NCBI RefSeq assembly: GCF_018399035.1
Contig: NZ_CP073760.1
Span: 4,464,501-4,528,500, forward strand
Length of the DNA: 64,000 nucleotides
Direction of reading: 5' to 3'
From: Thiocapsa sp.
GTDB lineage: Bacteria; Pseudomonadota; Gammaproteobacteria; Chromatiales; Chromatiaceae
Below, in pieces: positions 55,912-63,803 of the stretch. The notes under the pieces are model-generated. The model was not told the DNA's origin, did not search any database, and saw only the letters and a program-made list of their open reading frames with translations. Position numbers and translations under genes: made by a program. The number at the start of each line of letters is the position of its first letter. The stretch's first letter is position 1.

Positions 55912-57006
55912 ATGTACGTCGTCACCAACCGCAAGGTCAACGCTCGCAAGGAAGGTCTGGATGTCTTCGGCAATACGCCGAACGCGGTCGGCCCGAACGA
56001 GCTGAGGCTCGTGAAGGTCACCAAGCAGGGTTCTCACTACGCGACCGAGCTGCTTACCGACAAGCTGACGCAGGCCGAGGTGCGGGAGCTGAAGCGACGG
56101 CACGCGCTCGACATCGACGAGCGGGCGGATTGGTACGCGAGTCTGCAGGTCGCCTGCGATCTCATGGAGCAGGCGGCACGCGAGAAGCGTCATCTGCTGG
56201 TCTATGTCCACGGCTTCAACAACGACATGAAGGACGTGCTGAGCACGGCCGAGACGCTCGAGGCGCTTTACAACGTCATCGTTTTGCCCTTCAGTTGGCC
56301 GGCGAACGGCGGCGGGGCGGTCAGCGGGACGGCGGCCTACCTCGACGACAAACAGGACGCGCGGGTCTCGATGGACGCGCTGAACCGCTTCTTCGAGAAG
56401 GTGCAGCTCTACCATGAAAAGCTGACCGAGGCGCGTCGCGAGGTCTTTTGGACGCAGGCGATGGCGGAAGACGGCGGTCGCGGCAATCGGGAGGCCGTTC
56501 AAGCGCGCTTCACGCAGCTGTTGGCCGAGGATTGCAAGGTGACGCTCAATCTGATGTGCCACAGCATGGGCAACTATGTGCTCAAATACGCCCTGCAACC
56601 CGGCGCTGCAGCCGCCGCACGGCTGATCTTCGACAATGTCTCGCTGGTGGCCGCCGATACGAACAATGCGGCTCACGAGACCTGGGTTCAGCGCATCCAG
56701 GCCCGCAACCGTCTCTATGTCGTCATCAACGAGAACGACTTCGCGCTTGCGTGGTCGCGGCGCAAGCCGGGCGAGGCGCAGCGGGCGCGGCTCGGCCACT
56801 ACCTCAAGAACCTATTCGCGGCGAATGCGCGCTATATCGACATCACGCGTGCCGAGGGTGTGGGAAACACCCACGGCTATTTCGCGGGCGAGCCGGTGGC
56901 GCGCAACCCGGCGCTCAAGGCCGTGTTCAGCGATGCCTTCGAAGGCGGGCGGGCCGAGGATCGGTTGTCCTATGCGACCGATATCAACGCCTATCGGTTG
57001 ATCTAG
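55912..57006 (+). CDS. DUF900 alpha/beta-hydrolase
   Basis: 364 residues from the ATG at 55912, preceded by GAGGAG. Hydrolase motifs: RHLLVYVHGFNNDMKDVLSTAETLEAL (oxyanion HG), VLPFSWPANGG, and NLMCHSMGNYVLKYAL with the nucleophile Ser in HSMGN. VAADTNNA follows, with HGYFAGEPVARNPAL near the end offering the His. DUF900 proteins are cytoplasmic or secreted esterases of unknown substrate. Single gene; it overlaps the convergent nucleotidyltransferase by 4 bases. Confidence 0.85.
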   Translation: MYVVTNRKVNARKEGLDVFGNTPNAVGPNELRLVKVTKQGSHYATELLTDKLTQAEVRELKRRHALDIDERADWYASLQVACDLMEQAAREKRHLLVYVHGFNNDMKDVLSTAETLEALYNVIVLPFSWPANGGGAVSGTAAYLDDKQDARVSMDALNRFFEKVQLYHEKLTEARREVFWTQAMAEDGGRGNREAVQARFTQLLAEDCKVTLNLMCHSMGNYVLKYALQPGAAAAARLIFDNVSLVAADTNNAAHETWVQRIQARNRLYVVINENDFALAWSRRKPGEAQRARLGHYLKNLFAANARYIDITRAEGVGNTHGYFAGEPVARNPALKAVFSDAFEGGRAEDRLSYATDINAYRLI

Positions 57007-57383
57007 ACGCGCATCGCTGGGTTCACGCTGGCGCCCTGTTGCCGCCCGGACGCGCGGGCATCGGCATGTCGGAGGGTCACCCTGTCCTGCGCGATAATCC
57101 TTCGGAACGATTCGCTCGCAGCGGCCCAATCCACGATATCGACACGCCAGGGCAGGTCGGACTCTGAGAGTTCCTCGGCCAGTGCGGCGCGGACATCAAG
57201 GGAAAGAGGCGTGTCGGTGATGATCGCGAGATCCAGATCCGAGTAGGGCCTGGCCGTCCCTTTGGCGCGCGAGCCGAAGGCCCAGACCTCGTGGTGCGGG
57301 AGATGCCGATCGAGAATGTCGCGGACGATCGTCCAGTGCTCGGGGCTGATGTCGATCGGGGGTACCGTGGTCGCCTCTGTCAT
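57003..57383 (-). CDS. MntA-like nucleotidyltransferase (antitoxin type)
   Basis: 126 residues. VWAFGSRAKGTARPYSDLDLAI is the minimal nucleotidyltransferase motif GS-x10-D-x-D, followed by WRVDIVDWAAASESFRRII with the third acidic residue. In HepT/MntA systems this enzyme AMPylates the HEPN toxin and silences it. It overlaps the HEPN-like gene by 4 bases. The C-terminal end (ASGRQQGASVNPAMRV) looks like read-through. Confidence 0.88.
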   Translation of the reverse strand: MTEATTVPPIDISPEHWTIVRDILDRHLPHHEVWAFGSRAKGTARPYSDLDLAIITDTPLSLDVRAALAEELSESDLPWRVDIVDWAAASESFRRIIAQDRVTLRHADARASGRQQGASVNPAMRV

Positions 57384-57781
57384 ATTGCGCGTTCCTTTAT
57401 GCGGTCACGCAGATAAGTCGCCTCGGCGAGAAATGACGGGATGGCATCGACGACCTTGAGTGCAGTGTCTTCGTCATACGTGTGGCTGGTCATCCCGCGC
57501 ATCTCGCGGTATCGACGCCAAGTAGGCCAATCACCCTGCAGCAGACCCTGTGCGTTGCCCGAGCGGATCAGATCCTGAAAGGCCACGCCGTGATAAGTGT
57601 CGGGACTGGGCGAGACAGATGCAAGATAACGTTTCAGCATCTTGTGGCTGAGCTCGTAGGTAAACTCGAAGCGCTGAATCAGGCCATCACGAATCTGTGT
57701 GTCCGTGATGTCCTGTTGATACCGGGCTAGGCCTTCCGCCAATCGCGCGATGGCTTTCTCAAGGGCGCTGATGTCGAGCAT
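57380..57781 (-). CDS. HEPN-like nucleotidyltransferase substrate-binding protein (HI0074 family)
   Basis: 133 residues, all helical: LEKAIARLAEGLARYQQDITDTQIRDGLIQRFEFTYELSHKMLKRYL, VAFQDLIRSGNAQGLLQGDWPTWRRYREMRGMTSHTYDEDTAL. The R-x-x-M-T-S-H segment is the HEPN-type active motif of HI0074/HepT proteins. It is probably the RNase toxin of the pair, with the downstream nucleotidyltransferase as antidote. The promoter should lie in 57782-57873. Confidence 0.88.
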   Translation of the reverse strand: MLDISALEKAIARLAEGLARYQQDITDTQIRDGLIQRFEFTYELSHKMLKRYLASVSPSPDTYHGVAFQDLIRSGNAQGLLQGDWPTWRRYREMRGMTSHTYDEDTALKVVDAIPSFLAEATYLRDRIKERAI

Positions 57782-57873
57782 GAGGACACGTCTCCCTTTG
57801 TGGCTCGCCGATATTGAACGCGCCTAGCGTAACATGACGGCGTCCTCCCGCCTCGCTCCCCAGTTGCGCGCGG

Positions 57874-58118
57874 TTAAACCTAGATCCGGCAGTTGAACGC
57901 TTCGTGCTTATGCAAGACTTTGACGGTATTGACGATCGCGTTTATCCGATGGCTCACTGGCCGGGTGATGGCCGCTACGACCCCTGGAGCACGCCCCGCG
58001 CGGCGCCCGACTGCGTTGCAACTCGTTGTCGTAGAACCACTACGACGCCTCGTCGCGCCTTGCCGGACACCACGCGGGACGCACTCCGGGGACCGTTCAA
58101 CTGCCGGATCTAGGTTAA
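57874..58118. repeat. 245-bp inverted-repeat (MITE-like) element
   Basis: The left end (TTAAACCTAGATCCGGCAG...) and inverse right end (TTAACCTAGATCCGGCAG...) match over 25 bases with one missing A. The interior holds a stem GTCGTAG-AACC-ACTACGAC near 58027-58047 and no gene. It ends in TTAAA like the other repeats, and its right end supplies the stop of the HMA gene. Only one copy is in the window. Confidence 0.75.
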
Positions 58119-58468
58119 AGCAGCACGCTCACCAGCCGCACGGCCGAGCGCTCGACGGCTTTCCGCATCACGGCGCCGACGAGGGCCTTGCCGAAGACCT
58201 CGTGCACGCGCGTTGTACCCAAATCCGTGCGGATCGTGGCACCGAGACAGCCGACCTGCTCGAGCCTTTCCAGGATCTGCGCTTGAGTCAGGCGTTCGGG
58301 CTCGTAGTGGACGGTGATGCTGCCTGCACGCGGATTCACGCGTACCTCGCGCACCCCTTCGGTGGAGAGCAGCTCGCCCTCGGCCAGTCGCGCACTTACC
58401 GGGTCGCAACGAAACGAGCCGGAACGAATCCGTAGGCGGCCGGGGACGTGATGGATATAGTGGCTCAT
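58115..58468 (-). CDS. HMA-like domain protein next to the P-type ATPase
   Basis: 117 residues. MSHYIHHVPGRLRIRSGSFR begins an HMA_2-like ferredoxin fold without the CxxC metal pair (EGVREVRVNPRAGSITVHYEPERLTQAQILERLEQVGC). The N-terminus of the nearby P-ATPase (RYRIVHELPGRLRLRVP) is clearly related. The second half ends KALVGAVMRKAVERSAVRLVSVLL, a hydrophobic/basic helix that could touch membrane. The TAA stop is in the inverted-repeat element. Probably a member of the fez-like cluster, though separated from it by a cupin gene. Confidence 0.8.
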   Translation of the reverse strand: MSHYIHHVPGRLRIRSGSFRCDPVSARLAEGELLSTEGVREVRVNPRAGSITVHYEPERLTQAQILERLEQVGCLGATIRTDLGTTRVHEVFGKALVGAVMRKAVERSAVRLVSVLL

Positions 58469-58699
58469 GGACGCATGCCTCGCGATGGAAGAGCAGATGA
58501 CGACAAACGGATGGTATGACCTGTCATGGTTAAATGCAAATCCTTCGCATTACCGGTATCATCTCGGGGTCTTCGGATCCGCAAGACCGACACTCGACGG
58601 TGAGGCCCGCGCCGATGCTCTTCCAGCCGCTGGCTCCAAGACATCGACAACGGGGCTTCACCGGTTCCATGCACCGCTTTCAAGACGAGATCGCGCACG

Positions 58700-59071
58700 A
58701 TGAACAAAGACGATGATTGGTTGGTCTTCCAGCTCGAGGACCTGATGGCACGCGTCGAGCCGGGCACCCTGTCGCTCAAGGAGTTTCTGCGCACCCCCTC
58801 GCTCAGCTGCTCGGTCTATCACCTCCCCGCCGGATCGCGCGACATGGCGAGCGCGCACGAGGAGGACGAGCTGTACCTCGTCCTCGGCGGACGGGGGCGA
58901 CTGCGGGTGGGGGAGAGCGAGCACGCGGTCCGCGAAGGCACGCTGATGTACGTGCATGCGGCCTGTGACCACACCTTTTTCGACGTCGAGGAGGATCTGA
59001 CCGTCCTGGTCTTCTTCGGCGCGCCGGTCCGGCTAAACCGCGCCGGGAGCACCGACGAAGACGTTGACTGA
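58700..59071 (+). CDS. Cupin-domain protein
   Basis: 123 residues. LARVEPGTLSLKE-like start (seen as MARVEPGTLSLKEFLRTPSLSCSVYHLPAG), then cupin motif 1 SAHEEDELYLVLGGRGRLRVG and motif 2 REGTLMYVHAACDHTFFDVEEDLTVLVFF. Metal-binding residues His and Glu are visible. It stands on the opposite strand between the HMA gene and the ATPase, so it is probably a separate transcript. Confidence 0.85.
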   Translation: MNKDDDWLVFQLEDLMARVEPGTLSLKEFLRTPSLSCSVYHLPAGSRDMASAHEEDELYLVLGGRGRLRVGESEHAVREGTLMYVHAACDHTFFDVEEDLTVLVFFGAPVRLNRAGSTDEDVD

Positions 59072-59125
59072 CGTTGATATGCCGAGGCAGCGAACGAGAC
59101 TGGGAGTCTGCGCGGTATAGAGTAT

Positions 59126-59234
59126 TTAGGCGATTTCCGGGAATGCGCATCCCGGCCGTGCATGCCTCCAATGGTTACAGGGCGACTAAAGTCGCCCCTA
59201 CATGTTGGTCGATGCATTCCCGGAAATCACCTTA
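59126..59234 (-). repeat. Family-1 inverted repeat, copy 6
   Basis: Inverse orientation: TTAGGCGATTTCCGGGAATG ... CATTCCCGGAAATCACCTTA. It carries the same CATGCCTCCAATGG variant as copy 2. Only about ten bases separate it from a family-2 copy. Confidence 0.9.
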
Positions 59235-59243
59235 AAAAATGAC

Positions 59244-59330
59244 TTAAACCGCGCCGACTCCAACGGTCGTCAAGTCTGCCGGGGCTGATCCCATCCGAAA
59301 ACGTTGCATATCGCTCCGTGCGCGGTTCAA
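59244..59330 (+). repeat. Family-2 inverted repeat, copy 7
   Basis: Ends TTAAACCGCGCC and GTGCGCGGTTCAA; interior GACTCCAACGGTCGTCAAG and GCCGGGGCTGATCCCATCC. The TTCAA end supplies a TGA stop to the P-ATPase. Confidence 0.9.
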
Positions 59331-61600
59331 CGACGGACGATGTCCTTGATCTGCTTCAGTTGGGCATTCACCGCCCCGTCGGTCTCCCCGTCCAGTCGAA
59401 CACCCTTGAGTGCATTGAAGAGGATGCCGATGGTGGTGCCGTTGTGCAGCAGAGCGCTGGCGACCGGCGAGAGGACACCGCCGATCGCGCCGGCCAGGAT
59501 GCCGGTGTTGATCCCGATGGCTGCGCGGAAGTTGCCGCGGATCAGCGCCATGGTCTTGGTTGCGATCTCGCGGGCGTCGGCCACGGCGCCGAGGCGGTCG
59601 TCCATCAGCAGGATGTCGGCGGTGGCGCGGGCGATGTCCGCGCCGCGCGGCATGGCGATGCCGACGTCTGCGGCGACCAGTGCCGGGCCGTCGTTCACGC
59701 CGTCGCCGACGAAGGCCACGCGGCTGCCGTCCGCCTGGAAGCGGGCGATCAGGGCGGCCTTTTCCTCCGGCGCGACCTCCGCGTAGAAGGCGTCGAGACC
59801 CAGCTCGCGGGCCAGGGCCTCGGCCTTCTGGCGGCGGTCGCCCGTGATCATCACCAGACGACGAATCCCTTGTGCCCGCAGCCGGTCGAGCGTCTCGCCG
59901 GTCTCGGCCCGCAGGGTATCGCGCAGTGCGATCAGCCCGACCGGTCCCTGCGCGTTGCCGACGAAGAGCAGGATCTTGCCCTCGTCCTCCAGACGCGCGA
60001 TCTGCTCGGCATGCTCCTCGAACGCGATGCCGCGATGCTCTTCCAGATAGTGCCGGCTGCCGACCAGGATCTGCTCGCCTTCGACCTCGGCCGAGAGACC
60101 GTGCGCGACCAGATAGTCGACCTCGCCGTGCGAGATATGCTGCAGATCGCGCGAGCGCGCCGCCTCCACCACGGCGTTGGCCACCGGATGGGAGGCGTGC
60201 TCCTCGACCGAGGCGACGAGCGCGAGGAGTGCCGTCTCGGTGCAGGTGGCCTGTTTGTTGAGAACGACGACATCCGTGACCGCGAGCTCGCTGTGGGTCA
60301 GCGTGCCGGTCTTGTCGAAGACGATGGTGTCGACACCGGCGAGGTGCTCGATCGCCTCGCCGCCCTTCATGAGGACACCGTGCGCGGCGGCCTGGTACAT
60401 CCCGGATTTGAAGGCGACCGGCGTGCCCAGCTTGAGCGCACAGGAGTAATCGACGAGAAACACGGACTGCAGGCGGGTCAGGTTGCGGGTCACCCCGTAG
60501 ACCAGTGCACCGGTCCCCAGGGTCAGATAGACCCGCTGATCGGCAAGACGATCGGCCTCGCGCTGGGTGTCCGAGCGCTTGTCCAGCGACTCCTGGATGA
60601 AACGCGAGATGCGCGAGGTCGTGGTCTCAGCGCCGACCTGCGTCGCCTCGATGCGCAGACGACCCTCGATCAGGACCGCGCCCGAGACGGCACGGCGCGG
60701 TGCCTCCTTGCGCACCGGAACGTCCTCGCCGGTGACGGCGGCCTGATTGACCAGGGCGCTGCCGCCGACGACGCGGCCGTCGACCGGGATGGTCTCCCCG
60801 GTGCCGACGACGACCACCTCGCCGGGCATGACCTGATCGCCCGGAATCTGCGTCAGCTCGCCGTCGCGCTCGACCCAGGCTATGGCCGGCTCGGGTCGCA
60901 GCAGCTTGCGCAGCAGTCGGTCCGACTGGCGCTCGGTGCGTCGCTCCAGGAAGTTGCCGAGCGCGAGCAGAAAGTCGGTGATGTTGGCGGTGTAGAGCTC
61001 GCCCCGGGCCGCGGAGAGCCCGATCGCCAGTGCGTCCAACACCTCGACCTTGATGCCCTTGCGGATCAGGGTCTCGGCCCCGGTCCCCAAGGTCGAGGCG
61101 ACGTTGGCCACCGTCAGCGCGACCTGGAGCGGTCGGCTCAGAAAGGGCAGGAGTGCGATGGTCGCCGCGGCGGTGACCATGGGGGCGATCTCCGCCTCGC
61201 GCGCCCCGCCGCCCGTGAAACCGGACTCGCTCCGCGGCGAATAGGCATCCAGTCGTCGGAGCACGGCGTCGCGGGCGCCGGCGGATTCGCGATAGACCAC
61301 CACCAGACTGCGGGCGCCGCAACTCGCCCGTGCGCTCGTGACGATGCCGAGTGGATCCATCCAGTCTTCCAGGTCGTCGGGGTCGACGCCCGGCGCGCCG
61401 AGCGCCGGCACGCGCAACCGCAATCGCCCGGGAAGCTCATGGACGATGCGATAGCGCATGTCGAGCGGCGGCAAGCCGGCGGTCATCATCGGGTCAATCC
61501 ACAGCCGGCGCGCCCGACGCGCAGACCAAGCGGGCTCGGGTGCTTCGTGAACGACGGTCGTCGCAGGACACGGGTTCGAGCAATCGACGTCCTCGAACAT
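59327..61600 (-). CDS. fezB: P1B-type metal ATPase with SCA motif (ferrosome FezB-like)
   Basis: Up to 757 residues; conserved sequence starts near MRYRIVHELPGRLRLRVP (residue 48), so ATGs at 61489 or 61459 are alternatives. An HMA_2-like N-domain is followed by paired TMs. The actuator has TGEDVPV (about 290), the metal-transport helix has DYSCALKLGTPVAF (about 386), then the phosphorylation loop VFDKTGTLTHSEL (Asp about 429), HASHPVANAV, MITGDRRQKAEAL and FVGDGVNDGPALVAADVGIAM. Copper and zinc pumps have CPC, cobalt pumps SPC. SCA is the signature I know for P1B-6 pumps such as FezB, which load iron into ferrosomes. The TGA stop lies in a repeat. Confidence 0.85.
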   Translation of the reverse strand: MFEDVDCSNPCPATTVVHEAPEPAWSARRARRLWIDPMMTAGLPPLDMRYRIVHELPGRLRLRVPALGAPGVDPDDLEDWMDPLGIVTSARASCGARSLVVVYRESAGARDAVLRRLDAYSPRSESGFTGGGAREAEIAPMVTAAATIALLPFLSRPLQVALTVANVASTLGTGAETLIRKGIKVEVLDALAIGLSAARGELYTANITDFLLALGNFLERRTERQSDRLLRKLLRPEPAIAWVERDGELTQIPGDQVMPGEVVVVGTGETIPVDGRVVGGSALVNQAAVTGEDVPVRKEAPRRAVSGAVLIEGRLRIEATQVGAETTTSRISRFIQESLDKRSDTQREADRLADQRVYLTLGTGALVYGVTRNLTRLQSVFLVDYSCALKLGTPVAFKSGMYQAAAHGVLMKGGEAIEHLAGVDTIVFDKTGTLTHSELAVTDVVVLNKQATCTETALLALVASVEEHASHPVANAVVEAARSRDLQHISHGEVDYLVAHGLSAEVEGEQILVGSRHYLEEHRGIAFEEHAEQIARLEDEGKILLFVGNAQGPVGLIALRDTLRAETGETLDRLRAQGIRRLVMITGDRRQKAEALARELGLDAFYAEVAPEEKAALIARFQADGSRVAFVGDGVNDGPALVAADVGIAMPRGADIARATADILLMDDRLGAVADAREIATKTMALIRGNFRAAIGINTGILAGAIGGVLSPVASALLHNGTTIGILFNALKGVRLDGETDGAVNAQLKQIKDIVRR

Positions 61601-61601
61601 C

Positions 61602-61687
61602 TAAACCGCGTCCGCCACCGAGGCATCGGGCCGCGGCAACGTCGGGCCCAAGCACGAACAACCCTGTCATCACGACGACGCGGTTGA
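61602..61687 (+). repeat. Family-3 type inverted repeat with its own interior
   Basis: Ends TAAACCGCGTC and GACGCGGTTGA; the interior GGCATCGGGCCGCGGCAAC is not shared with other copies. It fills the gap between the ATPase start and the preceding gene and supplies that gene's last codons and stop. Confidence 0.7.
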
Positions 61688-62098
61688 CTTGGACTGAGCC
61701 GCGTGATGCAACTCGGCCTCGGCATCCTGGAAGCGTTCCTTGGCCTCTTCGATGCCGCCTTGCAGTGCCGACCAGACCTGGACAACGCCTTTGATCGCGG
61801 TGCGCTGGAGGCTTTCGTTGGTGAGCAAATAGGTCGCCGCAGCGCCGATCAGCAGGCCCTTCAGGAAGCGATCGTTGCCGAAATCGAGGAACGAGCTTGA
61901 TGGCTGCGCCTGCCGAGGGTAGGCGTTACCGGCCTGCATCGTGCCGTAGCCTTGCGCGTATCCGTATCCCGGTGCGGCCGACCCGTAGGCGGCATAACCG
62001 ACCATATGAGAGGCTTGGCTACCGCCTTGGATCTGGGGCGCCTGTGCGCCCGGGTCGGCCGCCATCGGGTCACCGTAAGGGTAATAGGGGCTGTTCAT
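61670..62098 (-). CDS. Gly/Tyr-rich single-span protein of the fez-like cluster
   Basis: 142 residues from the ATG at 62098. The N-terminal half is low-complexity, rich in Gly, Tyr, Ala and Gln (MNSPYYPYGDPMAADPGAQA...). Then FLDFGNDRFLKGLLIGAAATYLLTNESLQRTAIKGVVQVW forms one glycine-rich membrane span with an amphipathic helix, followed by IEEAKERFQDAEAELHHA. The core F-x-K-G-x-L-x-G-A-A-A-x-x-x-L-T-N-E-S is shared with the 272-residue protein three genes upstream. Probably a ferrosome membrane or scaffold protein, by context. Its last codons lie in a repeat. Confidence 0.8.
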   Translation of the reverse strand: MNSPYYPYGDPMAADPGAQAPQIQGGSQASHMVGYAAYGSAAPGYGYAQGYGTMQAGNAYPRQAQPSSSFLDFGNDRFLKGLLIGAAATYLLTNESLQRTAIKGVVQVWSALQGGIEEAKERFQDAEAELHHAAQSKSTASS

Positions 62099-62202
62099 GT
62101 CGATCCGTCTCCGTGTGAAAGTGTCGGCAGCGCGGCCGCTGGCCGGTCGGAAGTGATAAGGGACGAGACTCATCGGGGTGTCGCCGGACGATCGGTAAGC
62201 GC

Positions 62203-62421
62203 TTAGGGGGCGCTCATGGGGCGCGCATCCGGCGCGCACGGCTGGTCCCCTGACGGGGCGAGCGTCGGTGAGGGGGGCGCATCCGTCGAGGCCGACCGCG
62301 CCCGAGCCTTGAACAGGGAGCGCGCGAGCAAGACGAGGGCTGCCCCGGCGAGGAGACCGCCGATCCCTTCGGCCAGGTTTTTATGCACGCCGTGGCGTTG
62401 ACGCTGCCGATGATCACTCAT
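62203..62421 (-). CDS. Small membrane protein of the fez-like cluster
   Basis: 72 residues. MSDHRQRQRHGVHKNLAEGI has a His-rich start, then one span GGLLAGAALVLLARSLFKAR and a Pro-rich tail (TDAPPSPTLAPSGDQPC). Its start overlaps the upstream gene by 8 bases. The MSDH opening is shared with the two genes before it. No family assigned. Confidence 0.7.
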   Translation of the reverse strand: MSDHRQRQRHGVHKNLAEGIGGLLAGAALVLLARSLFKARARSASTDAPPSPTLAPSGDQPCAPDARPMSAP

Positions 62422-62767
62422 GGGCGTCGCCCCGCGCCTCTGCCCAACGCTGCAGGCCGTAGAGTGCCAGAGTGCCCGCCGCGAACATGATGCCGAGACG
62501 CATCAGGCCCTGTTCGGCGACGCTGGACGCAGCCGCACCACCGATGGCGGTGGCCACGGCTGCGGCGATGGCCGTTTTGCCGGTCTCGGCGACCGCTGCG
62601 GTTGCGGTCAGGTCGCCGGACTCGACGCGTTGCAGATTGGATGCGGCGGCGACACTGCCGCCGACGACGGCGCCCAAGGTGGCGAGTCGGACCAGGGTCG
62701 CGCAGTCCGCGCCGCCGGTTCGGGTCCCGGGTTGAACCTGTGCTTGAACGAGCCCGTGATCAGACAT
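62414..62767 (-). CDS. Gly/Ala-rich membrane protein of the fez-like cluster
   Basis: 117 residues starting MSDHGLVQAQVQPGTRTGGA. Three hydrophobic glycine-zipper-like segments: LVRLATLGAVVGGSVAAASNL, TAIAAAVATAIGGAAASSVA and LGIMFAAGTLALYGLQRW. Compact helical membrane proteins of this sort shape or coat organelle membranes in other systems; here that is only suggested. Overlaps both neighbours by 8 bases, so translation is coupled. Confidence 0.75.
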   Translation of the reverse strand: MSDHGLVQAQVQPGTRTGGADCATLVRLATLGAVVGGSVAAASNLQRVESGDLTATAAVAETGKTAIAAAVATAIGGAAASSVAEQGLMRLGIMFAAGTLALYGLQRWAEARGDAHE

Positions 62768-63578
62768 CGGATGGTTCCGCCCGATCTGTCGGCCGTGGCC
62801 GCTGCGGGCCTTCCTTGACGCGATCGACCCCCGTCTTGACCGCCGATTTCGCCTTCGCGCCCGTCTTGAACAGGGCGCCTTGAACGGATTCGTTCGTCAA
62901 CACAAGGACGGCCGCGGCGCCGAGGAGTGCGCCTTTCCAAAATTCCGAATCGTCCAGATTCAGCATCTTGGACAGACTCGACAAACCGTTGCCTCCGTTG
63001 GCGATCTCGTCGACCAGCTCCGACATGCCGGGGCCTCGCGGTCCGTGAGCGTTGCCGGAGACGGGCGGGTGAGCGGGCATGGCGCCGAAAGGCGGGGCGT
63101 AGCCGGGGTGAGGCATGCCGGGCGGGACCAGACCGGAATAGGGCGGCGGCAAGGTATAGCCGGCTTGGGCCTGGGCCTGGGCCTGGGCCTGGGCATGATA
63201 GGCGGCCCAGTAAGGATCGAAACCCGGCGGGAGACCATAGCCTGCCGGGTGCTGCGCCGGACCCGGATACGGACCCGGATACGTGCCCGGAGTGGGGCCT
63301 TGCGACATCCCCGAGTAGGACGGGGTTGCACCGTATCCGGGTTGACCGAGGTGCGCCCCCGGTCCGGGATAACCGCCGGCCATGCCGGCGTGAGGGCCGT
63401 TCGGAGGGAGCGCGTTTGCGCCCTGAGTCGGGGCCGGATGAAAGGCGGCCGCGCCGGGGGCGAAACCTGTTGCGGCCGCGCCTTGCTGCGGTGCCGCTGC
63501 GCCTTGTCGCGGTGCATCCGCCGCCGGCTGACCGGCTGCCGACGTGTGTTCCTGTTGACCGTTGCCGTGATCGCTCAT
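62760..63578 (-). CDS. Pro/Gly-rich membrane protein, first gene of the fez-like cluster
   Basis: 272 residues from the ATG at 63578 (MSDHGNGQQEHTSAAGQPAA). Residues 10-185 are low-complexity Pro/Gly/Ala/Tyr, with a run of Ala-Gln pairs (HAQAQAQAQAQAG) and several YPGPG or YAPPFG units. The C-terminal part SKMLNLDDSEFWKGALLGAAAVLVLTNESVQGALFK is the membrane span shared with the 142-residue protein, then AKSAVKTGVDRVKEGPQR. The long disordered tail may scaffold a condensate or organelle coat, by analogy only. The TGA overlaps the next start. Confidence 0.78.
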   Translation of the reverse strand: MSDHGNGQQEHTSAAGQPAADAPRQGAAAPQQGAAATGFAPGAAAFHPAPTQGANALPPNGPHAGMAGGYPGPGAHLGQPGYGATPSYSGMSQGPTPGTYPGPYPGPAQHPAGYGLPPGFDPYWAAYHAQAQAQAQAQAGYTLPPPYSGLVPPGMPHPGYAPPFGAMPAHPPVSGNAHGPRGPGMSELVDEIANGGNGLSSLSKMLNLDDSEFWKGALLGAAAVLVLTNESVQGALFKTGAKAKSAVKTGVDRVKEGPQRPRPTDRAEPSDV

Positions 63579-63708
63579 GCTCAGTGTTCCTTGTCGGTGT
63601 TCGATCGAGTCGGCACAGCGCCGGCTCGCCACAAGTGATACTGAGCGAATGGTAACGGTTCTTGTTTATGTTCTCAACAAGGGATGATGCGATGGGTCTT
63701 GAGGCCCC

Positions 63709-63803
63709 TAAACCGCGCTCAACCGCGCCCAGTGCGGTAGGCGATGTTTTTGGATGGGATCGGCCCCGGCGGATTTCAGAACCGCTGGAGCCGGCGCGGT
63801 TTA
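63709..63803 (-). repeat. Family-2 inverted repeat, copy 8
   Basis: A duplicated left end (TAAACCGCGCTCAACCGCGCC), interior TTTTTGGATGGGATCGGCCCC and end GGCGCGGTTTAG. The right end gives TAA to the partial gene at the window edge. Confidence 0.88.
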
